Shown here: piece after piece, positions 50,501 to 58,373 of the stretch | Layout of the letters: each line of letters starts with the position of its first letter | How positions within the stretch are numbered: the first letter of the stretch is position 1 | DNA from: Thalassomonas actiniarum | GTDB taxonomy: Bacteria > Pseudomonadota > Gammaproteobacteria > Enterobacterales > Alteromonadaceae | Length of the DNA: 64,000 bases | Direction: 5' to 3' | NCBI RefSeq assembly: GCF_000948975.2 | Contig: NZ_CP059735.1 | Span: 5,206,603 to 5,270,602 of the forward strand | Translations under genes and position numbers: made by a program | The notes under the pieces: model-generated | The model's database searches: none | Told to the model about the DNA's origin: nothing | What the model saw: the letters and a program-made list of their open reading frames with translations, nothing else

Positions 50501-53070
50501 TCTCCCGTTTGGTAAAGGGGTCCCTGACTGTCAATGCCTGAGAAGCCATCAACAAACCTTTCCCGGGTTAACTTTGCCTGGTTCAGGTAACCCCGGGTTA
50601 CCCCGCCGCCGCCGATATAAAGCTCACCGACACAGCCTAACGGCTGGAGTTTTTTTTCCTGATTGAGCACATAAGCCCGGCTGTTGGCCAGGGGCGTACC
50701 AATAGGCACCCGGGTATAACTTTGCTCCCGGCATAAGGCATGGGTCAGGCAACCGATTGTGGTTTCCGTTGGCCCGTAATGGTTGATCACCTGGCAAGCC
50801 TGTTCCCGGTTAAGTTTATCAACCTTTGACAATACCCGCCCAATCAGGGGTTCGCCGCCAAGGAATAAAAAGCGGCAGGGGAAGCCCTGCTCAAACAGCA
50901 TCTCATCATAGAGGGCATCGAAATGATTCGGGGTGATTTTCAGCACATCGATTGCTTGCTGATGTATATGCCGGGCAAACTGGTGGCTGTCCAAGGTCGC
51001 CAGCTCAGGCAGGAGATGCAGACAACCGCCGCTGATAAATGCCAGATAGAGGGAAGTATTGCCTAAGTCCGTGGCCAGGGAAGATAATACCCCGTAACTC
51101 ATGCCCGGGGGCAGCTGATGCTTGTCCTGGATACCAAAGGCATAATGCATCAAATTTTGATGTTCGACCATGACCCCTTTGGGTTGCCCGGTCGAACCTG
51201 AGGTATAAATTAAATAAGCCAGGCAGGACAGGGTAAAACCGGCCGGACGCTCAAGATCGGCACAGGAAAAACCGCTGATTTTCTGCTGATGTTCACTGCT
51301 GTCCAGGGTGACAAAGATCAGGGGAAAGTTCTGAAACAGCGGCAGGTATTGCGACTGGGTCAACAAGTGCTGTATCTGCGAATCCTGCACCATATAATCT
51401 AAACGGGCCTGGGGGAAATTGGCGTCTAAAGGCACATACATGGCCCCGGTTTTAAATACCGCCAGCACAGAAATAATCATCTCCACCGACGCCGTGGTAC
51501 AAATACCGACCCGGCTCTCCACTCCCACCCCTTGGGTGGTTAAATAATGCGCCAGCTGATTGGCCTGCTGATTAAGTTCAGCAAAACTCAGCTTATCTTG
51601 TCCGGCAACCAGGGCGGCATTGCCAGGATGCTGGCGGGCAAAAGCTTCAAAAAGCTCGGCAGCCGTTTTTTCACTGCGCAAGCCGCCCTCACAGCAGGTA
51701 AAGCTTTGCAGCCGGGTTAATTCTGACGGCGGCATATGGGCTAAAGCAGACACCTGCTGCCCGGGATCCGATAACACTTGCTCCAGCAGGAAATCCAGCC
51801 GGTTAAGCAATAACAGCGCTTCTTCATCGCTGAAATAGGCCAGGTTATAATCGAGCTGCAATTCCAGCTCCTGCTGCTCGCCAAATTCGATCAGGTTGAC
51901 CGACAGCGGGATTTGTGAAAAGCCATGACCGATAAAGCGGCTTAAGGTCTCGCAGTCGTCATAGCGGGCATTGATATCGAGCTTTAAATAATTAAAACAA
52001 AGATCAAACAGTTGCTGCTGGCTTGAGCGGGAAAGCTTCAACTGGCGATTGAGGTGGCTGACGGGATATTTCTGGTGTCGAAAATCCTGACGCTGGATTT
52101 TCCCTATGGCACGGAGCAGCTCAGTAAAGGTAAGGTCACGGCTCAGCGCCAGGCGCAGCGGACTCATGCTGGCAAACATACCGATAATTTGTTTTTGTGC
52201 CGCACTGGTGCGGTTATGCACGGGTGTGCCTATCACTAAGTCACTTTGCCCGTAACATGAAGAGAAATAACTATAGAGCAGGCCGAGGAAGATCCCCTGG
52301 ATACCGGTATCCTGCTGCCGGCAAAAGTGTTGCAGCAAGCCCGACTTTTCCCGGGACAACAAAATATGCTGGCGCTTACTCGGCACCACCTGATCCGCAG
52401 CAAAACTGCCGCGATAATGCGCAGTAAACAGGTGTTCGGGGATAGTTTGAAATTTATCCAACCAGTACTGTTCGGATTTGCGGTATGAGGCGCTTTGCTG
52501 ATACCTGGCCTCCTGGGCGACAACATCGACAAAGTTCGGTATCGACAATATTCCGGACCAGGTTCCCTCGTCGGTTTCCTGCCCTAAGGCAGTATAGATC
52601 TCTCCAAGCTTCCTGATAATATGGCTGGTGGCCCAACCATCAACAACCAGATGATGCCCTAAGGTCACAAACCAGTGCTCATTTTCCGACAGGGTGATAA
52701 GCTGACCGGTAAAAAGTGGCCCTTTGCTTAAATCAAACTGAGTGGCAAACAAGACTTCAAGATGCGCTTTTGCCTCGGCTTCGGGATCCCTGCGGCCGGA
52801 AAAATCCACCCGGGATAAATGTGCATCACAACTCGCAGCAAGCTTTTGCTCCGGCCATTCCTGGTTATGTTCAAAGTAAAGACGGAAAATATCCGCAGCT
52901 TGTGCCAATTTTTGATACGCCAGCTGCAGGCGTGGAATATCAACTTTTCCGGCTAAACGGGTATAACCGCAAATATTATAAAGCGGACAATCGGGCAATT
53001 GCTGCTGATGAAAAAACACATCTAACTGGGGAAACGTTAGCGAATAGGATGTCAATGCTGTAGTTTGCAA
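38584..53070 (-). CDS. NRPS subunit 1: starter C-A-T-E, C-A-T, C-A-T, C-FkbH-T
   Basis: 4828 residues. It begins directly with a C domain (HHLVVDGW near 160) that has no partner module before it and resembles starter C domains, so an N-acyl (lipopeptide) start is likely. A1 pocket D-L-T-K-F-G-H-I-G matches the Asp code; its T has GGDSI (1020) and is followed by E (HHLIVDGVSW, 1208), giving D-Asp. The next C (HHALTDGW, 1667) has the DLYPATAMQQGLLFH start typical after E domains. A2 pocket D-F-W-N-I-G-M-V-H is the Thr code; T at 2538. Module 3 has C (2730), A with D-I-E-T-I-G-T-V-I and T (3618). Module 4 is C, an FkbH-like domain and T (GGNSL, 4760), ending in an acidic tail. The start is TTG at 53070 behind AAGGAGAG; I see no upstream ATG. 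Confidence 0.95.
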   Translation of the reverse strand: MQTTALTSYSLTFPQLDVFFHQQQLPDCPLYNICGYTRLAGKVDIPRLQLAYQKLAQAADIFRLYFEHNQEWPEQKLAASCDAHLSRVDFSGRRDPEAEAKAHLEVLFATQFDLSKGPLFTGQLITLSENEHWFVTLGHHLVVDGWATSHIIRKLGEIYTALGQETDEGTWSGILSIPNFVDVVAQEARYQQSASYRKSEQYWLDKFQTIPEHLFTAHYRGSFAADQVVPSKRQHILLSREKSGLLQHFCRQQDTGIQGIFLGLLYSYFSSCYGQSDLVIGTPVHNRTSAAQKQIIGMFASMSPLRLALSRDLTFTELLRAIGKIQRQDFRHQKYPVSHLNRQLKLSRSSQQQLFDLCFNYLKLDINARYDDCETLSRFIGHGFSQIPLSVNLIEFGEQQELELQLDYNLAYFSDEEALLLLNRLDFLLEQVLSDPGQQVSALAHMPPSELTRLQSFTCCEGGLRSEKTAAELFEAFARQHPGNAALVAGQDKLSFAELNQQANQLAHYLTTQGVGVESRVGICTTASVEMIISVLAVFKTGAMYVPLDANFPQARLDYMVQDSQIQHLLTQSQYLPLFQNFPLIFVTLDSSEHQQKISGFSCADLERPAGFTLSCLAYLIYTSGSTGQPKGVMVEHQNLMHYAFGIQDKHQLPPGMSYGVLSSLATDLGNTSLYLAFISGGCLHLLPELATLDSHQFARHIHQQAIDVLKITPNHFDALYDEMLFEQGFPCRFLFLGGEPLIGRVLSKVDKLNREQACQVINHYGPTETTIGCLTHALCREQSYTRVPIGTPLANSRAYVLNQEKKLQPLGCVGELYIGGGGVTRGYLNQAKLTRERFVDGFSGIDSQGPLYQTGDLVRCLTGGEIEFTGRNDDQVKIRGYRVELGEIEARLTRLNDIEVAVVQLQQDDFGARHLVAFVTISAVAGSDIKLKDLRLELAKFLPAHMVPEQLMVLEQFPLMVNGKIDRKALPKLDNQISDDYLAPQGEAETCLVQVCAELLSVPEQELSTGANFFALGGDSIISIQLVSRMRQTGWTLTGKDILDAPRIKDLALLLKPLADKETAAEQGPVEGDLPLLPIQHLFFGDETQLHHYNQSVLLAIPAAFTPEHAKIFVEHLYRRHDALRLAFSAVQGQWQASHQNFDRDMLEQSVEVITLAEEDFSALEEIADRIQASLSLEAGGLFKAAYFINQSGQTRLLLVCHHLIVDGVSWRVILEDLERISAQLEQNQAPALAAKTSSFKAWGEFLQAYAKSEQLLDEREYWLAQGADLPATAPRVEQEVNFTTLNFSLDEQLTERLLHHAGQAYRTQVNELLLAALLKAHCQWSGQLSLTLDLEGHGREIQSTGLDLSQTMGWFTSLYPLKLTTDTLDWRTVITRVKETYRRVPHHGLGFGVLKYLVQDSELAKQPRPELVFNYLGQFDQVVNSGHKFSLLNENKGRSISPKRRPHHNLTLNGMVNNACLHFDLTFDNQHYDSDVMAQLVQTYSEELSCLVTHCLSDNSGWRTLSDFPLAHITTEQLDSWQSSYPIQDLYPATAMQQGLLFHSEQDRSAYATQKLLTLNGSIELVHFRQAWQQLVDDHAVFRTIFVGQDLGMQQLVLTHADLPWFEFDLSHLNEAGQQAEIARFIQEDKQLGFDKTRAPLMRISIWHLGKQTYQLLWSSHHALTDGWCNPLIFSEMMASYQRLCRDQALVASNSRPYRDYIVWLLQQDSDGAQAFWQQELAALEGPTPLPSARDADNSPGCDELSLSLTPEQTGQLSEFARKSQVTLSVVLQGAWAYLLSAYSREKSVVFGTTVSGRPAQINDVDKMIGLFINTIPVRVGLDKEQGLQAWLKDIHQGQHQRESHSFLPLTEIQQASGFAPGTPLFNSLFVFENYPVAALSEHVSGKKDITLSSAQSFETSNYQLTLVAQLEQALTLKLTYLKQAFGPAMAQQLLRHYQEILMAMPTMADKPLSALALLSAQETRNLTRELNSRQESFAANTCLHRVFEQQAAIFSENTALSFAQQQLDYETLNRQANQLARYLRDTGVETETLVGICLDRSVQMLVAILAILKAGGAYVPLDPSNPQERLDYIIEDSGINYLLTDSGQALACDNLSRINLDESDFQAQIRTYPTDNLPALARQDGQNLAYVIYTSGSTGRPKGVLVEHRQVIRLFKASEQHFHFNGDDVWSMCHSYAFDFSVWEIWGALLHGGRLVVIPQRVSRAYDELYQLLIAEKVTVLNQTPSAFSQLSLVDEQVKGELSLRSVIFGGEALNLNSLKPWVARHGDSAPELINMYGITETTVHVTYRRILASDIAENQGSLIGRPIADLSLYLLDEALRPVPVGACGEIFVGGDGVTRGYLNRDELTQERFIINPYNRDERLYRTGDLARFLGNMEMEYLGRIDDQVKIRGFRIELGEIEQQLLNLEQVLSALVCVHGQEQKSLVAYLVLNESACALPQDEVIKPLRQQLSALLPEYMLPSFFVVLEQLPLTTNGKVDKKALPEPDRSQLVQDFIAPVNPIEIKLAKIWGQLLQVAAQEIGINANFFELGGHSLLSLRLVAEIKQSFGVELAIRDIFENARLAQLAQMIADSAGQGTGLQITPVTSQDNRFVLSFAQQRLWFIDAMDGGSAHYNMSGTLDLSGSLDIKALEQAFATIVERHQSLRTCIKRDEQDRPMQQIRPAEGFSLSRVDLSSQDEPEQSQLLEQEITHAATKVFDLQRDFMLRVHLVSLSSQQHVLVVTMHHIASDGWSMSVLIKELSALYSAYRQGEDNPLAMLKLQYTDYAHWQRQYLQGDVLEQQLLYWEQQLADLPVVHGLPLDYPRGEMQTFNGQTLDTSLSRETLSGLKALCREQGATLFMGLHAAFSLLLARYSNETDIVVGSPVANREQAEIADLIGFFVNTLVLRCDLSQQPGFSDLLEQSKQNLLDAYAHQQVPFEQLVERLQPERSLQHSPLFQVMLVLQNNEEQELVLPGLELNMRPGARDIAKYDLTLTVSEKPQGLALAWEYNTDLFQQASIARMAEHFQHLVDAILARPQTNVFKLPLLSKAQAEQALQAARRATVSNEAVCVHEIFQGQVAIAPQAIALELAEQNISYQALNTRANRLARYLMENRQVKPDTLVGICLEPSVDLVVGILAILKAGGAYVPLDPAYPEARLTHMLSDAALETVLTHSHLQTPVTRAQALYLDEESFLTGLGHYCDEDIPVSATGVAPHHLAYVIYTSGSTGLPKGVMISHDNWQAYSRSVSRDYGLKAQEKILQFSSISFDILVEELSLSLLHGNTLVLPPTADVPSVAEFWQRLDKHRVTIATLPTAYWHQLCLDGQLAESLNTTALDLVIVGGEAISARHLGRWQQAAGENIRLLNTYGPTETTVIASYADVSSIASGASMIPIGRASQDSRLLVLDQYLAPVPDGVAGELYIGGEGLARGYLNQAELTEQAFVSLKARDSGEKPLCLYKSGDLVRRLADGNLAFLGRIDHQVKIRGFRIELGEIEHALKAQAQIKDVIVLAKEDDNGNKRLIAYLVSDQALILAQEENNEQRREFIEALRQSLSQRLPEYMVPAGFVLLGALPLTANGKVDKKALPEADMSLGQGTYVAPANDNEVRLAAIWQELLGLERVGVTDNFFDLGGHSLLATQLSAKIRYEFDVEINLAVIFKQQTIRLLAQSLETSKTSQLPKLVKAAQVQEYPLSFAQQGFWLAEQMTGANSAYNMPAAIKLGGEVNQAALKQAYQALVARHDVFRSAFVTNHRGEAVQKIYALDELALEIEVVAVDEQELTAAMQAHATASFDLAKPSLFKLQLLLLTNGEFILLAKLHHIIADGWSVALLIKEFNHLYLAYSRGQVPGLSPLDYQYQDYSVWQHQCFSEPLSESGREMLDYWSAHLSDAPRSLPLAQDFLADDEKPSQRKTGSLMLTREQSEQLQAFARGENATLFSVLLAGLNTLMAKWTGEQDVVIGTVVAGRHQLELASVIGCFINVLTLRTRLNPQLQLIDIVRQTNEVVVNGLANQDLPFDLLVEHINPERTGSQNPFNNVSLRLQNIKEENLSLDGLAMESLEQDLSAGGTQLDLMFEAIERPDGLELVVQYEGKYFSEQTIALLLANYQDILSMMMTEQALSLDGLSLSTSLAEQRQRSQQLFPQFYLAASFTAEPIKEPLMFWGKEFNQALKVDFAPYNQVFQELLNPDSELVNISHGCGAILFRWQDWLGASGDELALNASHFFGALEQALSRTSSPLILMVCPASSALLEDQAFVEQCLALEAKLAQLAQAQPLLELILPADVFEAYPVSQTLDAFMEQEASIPYTPEAYTAMATSLYRRFSCQGRRPYKVIVLDCDNTLWQGVCGEVGALGVEISGPYLALQQFMLEQYHQGVVLCLNSKNNPEDVQQVFDQHPDMLLTMEHIVLAKVNWHAKSENIREIAAELNLGLDSFIFVDDDTMQCAEVRSRVPQVLTLQLPADTGRIEQFLAHSWAFDRVTSSGMGAERSRYYKADQQRQQLQQSHFDLSEFLESLELNIEIRQIEERHIPRASELSLRTNQFNLTTRRHSEGQIRDFIANGQLGWNVSVSDRFGDYGDVGLLLAEADQQSLKVTDFMLSCRAMGRGVEHTMVRHLASVAKRQGLASVDLLYRQSKKNLPALNFLQTLGLEGGGPELESWSLTTAMAEQVNYLQAGGQQDNSAESGAGKSAEKAAGKSANTEAAMPEAVIDYQGIANSLADIQAIQARVDQFALSINRTVGVFAEFVPPVTEAEQKLCQLWQDLLGLEQVGIKDNFFELGGNSLQATRLIAQINETFNIVLLLDQVFKAQSIEMLAGIIEQQLLILSVQSVDDGTLSEDEMELTI
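39090..40680 (-). other. FkbH-like glyceryl-loading domain embedded in NRPS module 4
   Basis: It occupies about residues 4130-4660 of subunit 1, where an adenylation domain would normally sit. The HAD-type phosphatase motif VIVLDCDNTLW is followed by SKNNPEDV, HPDMLL, NWHAKSENI, LNLGLDSFIFVDDD and a GNAT-like C-terminal part (SLRTNQFNLTTRR). FkbH proteins take 1,3-bisphosphoglycerate, dephosphorylate it and load a glyceryl unit on a carrier protein; some NRPS- or PKS-embedded relatives load lactate. The usual Cys just before SKN is Asn here (codon 39976-39978), with a Cys two residues earlier. An Ala/Lys/Ser-rich linker joins it to the T domain. Confidence 0.85.
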
Positions 53071-53076
53071 AAGAGG

Positions 53077-53084
53077 CTCTCCTT
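53077..53084 (-). promoter_or_regulatory. ribosome binding site that fixes a TTG start for NRPS subunit 1
   Basis: AAGGAGAG lies 6 bases before the TTG at 53070. The translated product begins with the expected first strand of a starter C domain, and no ATG or GTG occurs in frame at a better position. Confidence 0.75.
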
Positions 53085-53111
53085 ACTTCTTGCAAATAGA
53101 TCTCATCACTC

Positions 53112-53308
53112 TTTTTACCGGCTGTGCTTAAATCACCCATAAGCCCAGAGCATAGAGATTTCTTATTATTGAATTTTTTTGTTAAATATTTTTTACCGGC
53201 TCACTGTTATCATGATTCGATTCAATTAAATAATGACTAAGCAAACCCGGAAATATTTCCAGAACAAAGTAAAAACTTAGGCCTGTTCGCCAGGCTGATT
53301 TTTACCGG
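53112..53308. repeat. three copies of TTTTTACCGG in the NRPS leader
   Basis: Copies at 53112-53121, 53190-53199 and 53299-53308; the first two extend to TTTTTACCGGCT. All have the same orientation, with start-to-start spacing of 78 and 109 bases. They could be binding sites for a regulator of the synthetase operon. Similar strings also occur by chance in coding sequence elsewhere in the window, so this is only suggestive. Confidence 0.4.
53249..53260. promoter_or_regulatory. perfect 12-base palindrome, candidate operator
   Basis: GGAAATATTTCC is fully self-complementary and lies about 180 bases upstream of the NRPS start, between two of the repeated decamers. It has the size and symmetry of a dimeric repressor or activator site. 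No cognate regulator gene is in the window. Confidence 0.35.
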
Positions 53309-53872
53309 GTTAGACCCTAACAGATTAAAAGGTGGACAACCGGGCAAGGATTGCGAATACAACCCACTCCCGAAGGTAAATGACAAGGTATAGGACATCA
53401 GTAAATCTGAGAACAAAATGCGTCTCCTTACTACTCTAAACTGGTCTTTATGGCGCGCTGAAAACCTGATATTTGATAAAAGAATTTCTACGCTAGACTG
53501 ATTGTAATTATTATTTTTATTGCCTGGATAAGCAGCGGACGAGATGGAAAGGTCGACATTTGATTTGACTCTTCCATGAGGTACGGCAAGCTAAAGCAAC
53601 TTCCAATGTTCAATTGTAATGTAAGATTTTATTACAACTATTTACGCGATAGTTAACAGCAAAATAACAAAACTGTCAATATCTATTCGATTTCTGCCTA
53701 TATTGCAGCAAATTGAAAAATTATCTTGAGTAAAGATATCACTACAAAGTATCGGAATAACAAGTATGGAAAGAGCAAGCACCGACCCGTCAGAACCGGC
53801 GGTTACTCATTGATGGTTATATTGGCGGGCCTGGTCGCAGGTAACATAAAACACCCGGCCGGTTAACATCGG

Positions 53873-54385
53873 CTAGGCTAACTTTCTTTCAAACAGGTTA
53901 ATTTCTTCATCGCTGCCGGGCAGAGTGATCAACCCCTGAAAATTAAATGCCAGGCGTTTCAGTAAATTTACCGAAGCACTGTTATCTACACTGGTAATGG
54001 CTTGTAGCACAGGTAAGTTGAGCTGTTCCCTGGCGTGCTTTATCACGGCTTCCACAGATTCAAGACCAAACCCCTGACGGCAATGCTCGGTTAAAATCGC
54101 ATAACCGACTTCCGGATGTTCAACCCCGGGACGTTTGATTAATCCCGACAGGCCTATGGCTTGCCCGGTATCTTTGCGCTCAATACAATAGAGGCTAAAC
54201 CCCAGTTCTTGCTGCATCGCCAGCGGCCCGGACTTCAGATAATGCCCGGCATCGTCAAGGGTGCGAATTTGCTTATCGCCGATATTTTCCAGATAGGCGG
54301 GTTCATTCATCAGGGTTAACATCAGGGGAGCGTCGTCCAGTTTAACCACACGTAACACCAGACGTGAACTTTCGGTGATGATCAT
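53873..54385 (-). CDS. GNAT-family N-acetyltransferase (RimJ/RimL-like)
   Basis: 170 residues. The N-terminal strand SSRLVLRVVKLDDAPLM, the central VGYAILTEHCRQGFGLESV (the acetyl-CoA pyrophosphate-binding loop, with RQGFG in place of RxxGxG/A) and the later VDNSASVNLLKRLAF are the standard landmarks of the RimJ/RimL branch. These enzymes acetylate protein N-termini, small amines or antibiotics using acetyl-CoA. The substrate cannot be told from sequence. Leftward gene, separated from murA upstream by an intrinsic terminator and from the NRPS genes by 800 bases, so it is probably an independent unit. A role in peptide tailoring is possible but unsupported. Confidence 0.85.
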   Translation of the reverse strand: MIITESSRLVLRVVKLDDAPLMLTLMNEPAYLENIGDKQIRTLDDAGHYLKSGPLAMQQELGFSLYCIERKDTGQAIGLSGLIKRPGVEHPEVGYAILTEHCRQGFGLESVEAVIKHAREQLNLPVLQAITSVDNSASVNLLKRLAFNFQGLITLPGSDEEINLFERKLA

Positions 54386-54446
54386 TAATTACTCCTTTTA
54401 TAACCTTTATTTACGGCCTTGAAGTTATACCATGCTTTGCAGATAC

Positions 54447-54470
54447 AAAAAACCCCGGCAATTGCCGGGG
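54447..54470 (-). terminator. intrinsic terminator of the mla-murA transcript
   Basis: On the minus strand CCCCGGCAATTGCCGGGG (54470-54453), a self-complementary hairpin, is followed by six T residues. It lies 38 bases after the murA stop codon. Confidence 0.9.
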
Positions 54471-54507
54471 CTGATATCGTTTGAGGCTTAGCTTGGCCAG
54501 GCCTGAA

Positions 54508-56054
<1,547 letters not shown>

Positions 56055-56063
56055 GGTTTTCTC

Positions 56064-56366
56064 CTAACACTCGGTAATGGGTAAAAAATGATCGACACCA
56101 CTGAGTTTGGCCAATTTAAGTAAATCTTCCGGCAGGTGTATCAGCTCAACTTTTTTATGGGCTTTTTCCGCCTGTTCAATCAAAGACAGTAACCAGGCAA
56201 GACCCGCGGTATCAACACCGTGAACGGCTTTTAAATCCAATACGGCGTGATCATTTTTTAATAGTTTTTTAATAGTTTTACCGGCTAAGGTCGGCACTGT
56301 ATGTCGGGTAAATTCCCCGGACAAGGCACCACCCTCACTCGATAAGGCAAATTCAATCTGGCTCAC
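56064..56366 (-). CDS. mlaB: MlaB, STAS-domain subunit of the phospholipid transporter
   Basis: 100 residues forming a STAS domain: alternating strands and helices with HAVLDLKAVHGVDTAGLAWLLSL, where the Asp-Thr pair corresponds to the switch region that contacts the ATPase. In the Mla complex MlaB binds MlaF in the cytoplasm and is needed for its stability and activity. Overlapping gene spacing (3 bases from mlaC) places it firmly in the mla operon. Sequence conservation in the family is low, so the call rests on domain type plus position. Confidence 0.93.
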   Translation of the reverse strand: MSQIEFALSSEGGALSGEFTRHTVPTLAGKTIKKLLKNDHAVLDLKAVHGVDTAGLAWLLSLIEQAEKAHKKVELIHLPEDLLKLAKLSGVDHFLPITEC

Positions 56367-56369
56367 AGG

Positions 56370-57023
56370 TTAACCTTGCTCTGATTTAAAGACAATATTA
56401 CGCTGACTTTTTTCTTTCAGCATCTGCGTGACATAAGGTAAGCCCTTCTGGCGGATCAGACTGCTCAGCTCCGCCTGTTTGCTGTCCAGCAGGCTCACCC
56501 CTTCCGCCACCATATCAAAGGCTTTCCACTCGTTGGTTTTGCGGCTTTTACGCACCTTAAAGGAGATATCTATCGGATCGCGCCCCGGTTCGATAACCTG
56601 GGTATTCACGGCAACGATCTTCTTTTTCCCCAAAGGCCTGCCCGGCTCAAACTCCACCTTTTGCTTGTTATACAAGGTAAAAACCTGGGCATAGGAAGTG
56701 ACCAGGTATTCTTTAAAAGCCGGTACAAATTCCGCCCGGTCTTTTTTGCTGGTTTTAGCGAAATGCTTGCCGATGACTTTACCGGCAGCATATTTATAAT
56801 TGATATAAGGCATCAATTCTTCACGTACGATAGATTTCAGCAGGTTCGGATCTTTCCTGATTTGCGTCTGCTCATCGGCAAAACGCTTAAAAGTGATCTC
56901 AGCCACTTGCTGGATCATTTTATAGGGATCTTTTTTATCCACCTGGCCGCTGTTTGCATGGGCACCGACACTAAGCCCGACAGCCACGGCTAACATGGGA
57001 AGTAACGCGAAAAATTTTTTCAT
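56370..57023 (-). CDS. mlaC: MlaC, periplasmic phospholipid carrier
   Basis: About 217 residues from the ATG at 57023. The open frame reaches 57068, but the chosen start has TAGGAT upstream and gives a normal Sec signal peptide (MKKFFALLPMLAVAVGLSVG, cleavage after AHA). The mature protein matches the Ttg2D/MlaC family: DPYKMIQQVAEITFKRF, EELMPYINYKYAAGKVIGKH, then a central strand-rich part and DMVAEGVSLLDSKQAELSSL near the end. It shuttles phospholipid between the outer-membrane MlaA complex and inner-membrane MlaFEDB. It follows mlaD after 7 bases. Confidence 0.95.
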   Translation of the reverse strand: MKKFFALLPMLAVAVGLSVGAHANSGQVDKKDPYKMIQQVAEITFKRFADEQTQIRKDPNLLKSIVREELMPYINYKYAAGKVIGKHFAKTSKKDRAEFVPAFKEYLVTSYAQVFTLYNKQKVEFEPGRPLGKKKIVAVNTQVIEPGRDPIDISFKVRKSRKTNEWKAFDMVAEGVSLLDSKQAELSSLIRQKGLPYVTQMLKEKSQRNIVFKSEQG

Positions 57024-57030
57024 AATAATC

Positions 57031-57501
57031 CTAGTCATCACTGCCCTGACTAAATAAGAACTGACCAATCAGCTCTTCAAGTACCAGGGCCGGTTTAGTA
57101 TCTTCAATAAAATCGCCGGGTAACAAGGTCTCTACCGACTCATCCATAAAACCCGGATGTAAACCGATAAATTGCTCCCCCAAAAGACCCGCGGTAAGAA
57201 TGGAGACCGAGGTTGCTTCGGAGAAATTCTTATACTGGGCATAAATATTAAGTGTTACCACAGGCGTATAATCTTCTTCGTCCAACACAATATTACTGAC
57301 CCGGCCAACCACTACACCACCGACTTTGATCGGAGAGCGAACTTTTAAGCCCCCGATATTATCAAATTTAGCGTATAGATCATATGTTTCGCCATTGCCG
57401 GAAATACCGCTGTCCGCCACTTTTAACGACAACATCAAGATCGCCGCTATGCCCAGGGCTACAAAAAAACCCACCATTAACTCTATTTTCTTTGACACCA
57501 T
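57031..57501 (-). CDS. mlaD: MlaD, MCE-domain subunit of the phospholipid transporter
   Basis: About 156 residues from the ATG at 57501 (MVSKKIELMVGFFVALGIAA). The open frame extends to 57537, but those residues are not family-like. One N-terminal membrane helix anchors the protein. The MCE domain follows, with YAKFDNIGGLKVRSPIKVGGV and a C-terminal hydrophobic stretch (LVLEELIGQFLFSQG) that lines the central pore of the hexamer. It binds phospholipid in the periplasm and exchanges it with MlaC. A 95-base gap separates it from mlaE, longer than in most relatives, but without any other feature. Confidence 0.95.
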   Translation of the reverse strand: MVSKKIELMVGFFVALGIAAILMLSLKVADSGISGNGETYDLYAKFDNIGGLKVRSPIKVGGVVVGRVSNIVLDEEDYTPVVTLNIYAQYKNFSEATSVSILTAGLLGEQFIGLHPGFMDESVETLLPGDFIEDTKPALVLEELIGQFLFSQGSDD

Positions 57502-57596
57502 GTCATCCACCCAAATTCTTATTAACAATAAACCCAAAATTTTTCTAAAAACTCATCACTTAAGCCAGCTCTCTTTAACTAAGCATCAAGCGATGA

Positions 57597-58373
57597 TTAT
57601 CCTGCAAACATCAGCGCCGTCAGGATAAAATCTAATCCCAGCACTACTAAAGAAGACTGCACTACGGTTGCGGTTGTCGCCCGGCTGATCCCTTCAGAAG
57701 TAGGGTCACAGCTATAACCTTTGTAAACCGCGATCCAGGTCACGACAAAAGCAAAAAACAGGCTTTTAATCACCCCGTTTAATATATCTCCCTGAAAATC
57801 CACCTGCGCCTGCATCACAGACCAGAAAGTACCGCCATCAACGCCGAGCCAGTCAACACCGACTAAATGGGCGCCTAAAATCCCCACCATAGAGAAGATT
57901 GCCGCCAATAACGGCAGACTGATAAAGCCCGCCCAAAAGCGCGGCGCGATCACCCTACGCAGCGGATCAACCGCCATCATTTCCAGGCTGGATAACTGTT
58001 CGGTGGCTTTCATCAAACCGATTTCCGCGGTCAGCGCCGAGCCTGCCCGGCCGGCAAACAGCAGGGCTGCCACTACAGGTCCAAGTTCCCGCAGCAAAGA
58101 CAGGGCTACCATAGGCCCCAAGCTGGCTTCGGCGCCGTAACCCACCAGTATGGTGTAGCCCTGCAACGCCAACACCATACCGATAAAAGTCCCGGAGACC
58201 AGGATAATAATCAGCGACTGTACCCCGACGGCATACAACTGGGTCAACAGTAAAGGCAAACCTTTTCTGACATTTGGCCAGTGCATCAAGGCCGAGGTAA
58301 GCATGATCACTGCCCGGCCTAAGCCACTGATAAGGTCGACGGTTTGTTGTCCTAAAAAATGTATCTGTTTCAT
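57597..58373 (-). CDS. mlaE: MlaE, permease subunit of the phospholipid transporter
   Basis: 258 residues with five to six hydrophobic segments and the MlaE/YrbE signatures [40 protein letters not shown] and [19 protein letters not shown]. Two copies form the inner-membrane core of the MlaFEDB complex, coupled to MlaF through the cytoplasmic EMMAVDP helix. Its ATG overlaps the stop codon of mlaF (TAATG), giving coupled translation. Confidence 0.97.
   Translation of the reverse strand: MKQIHFLGQQTVDLISGLGRAVIMLTSALMHWPNVRKGLPLLLTQLYAVGVQSLIIILVSGTFIGMVLALQGYTILVGYGAEASLGPMVALSLLRELGPVVAALLFAGRAGSALTAEIGLMKATEQLSSLEMMAVDPLRRVIAPRFWAGFISLPLLAAIFSMVGILGAHLVGVDWLGVDGGTFWSVMQAQVDFQGDILNGVIKSLFFAFVVTWIAVYKGYSCDPTSEGISRATTATVVQSSLVVLGLDFILTALMFAG

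Larger units (their letters stand above)
53071..53872. other. NRPS leader and promoter region
   Basis: About 800 bases without a gene between the first synthetase and the acetyltransferase gene, both leftward. It is AT-rich and contains repeated decamers, a palindrome (both listed separately) and a small hairpin at 53281-53295 (gcctg/caggc) followed on the minus strand by ctaagttttta, which might attenuate transcription into the NRPS genes. I could not identify a convincing -35/-10 pair. Confidence 0.5.

Noticed and set aside
18193-53070. MbtH-like gene, phosphopantetheinyl transferase or regulator within the NRPS cluster
   Set aside because: None is present in or beside the operon within this window; they must be encoded elsewhere if required.
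53873-54385. Acetyltransferase as a tailoring or self-resistance gene of the NRPS cluster
   Set aside because: It is separated by 800 bases, belongs to a broad family and has no cluster-specific feature.
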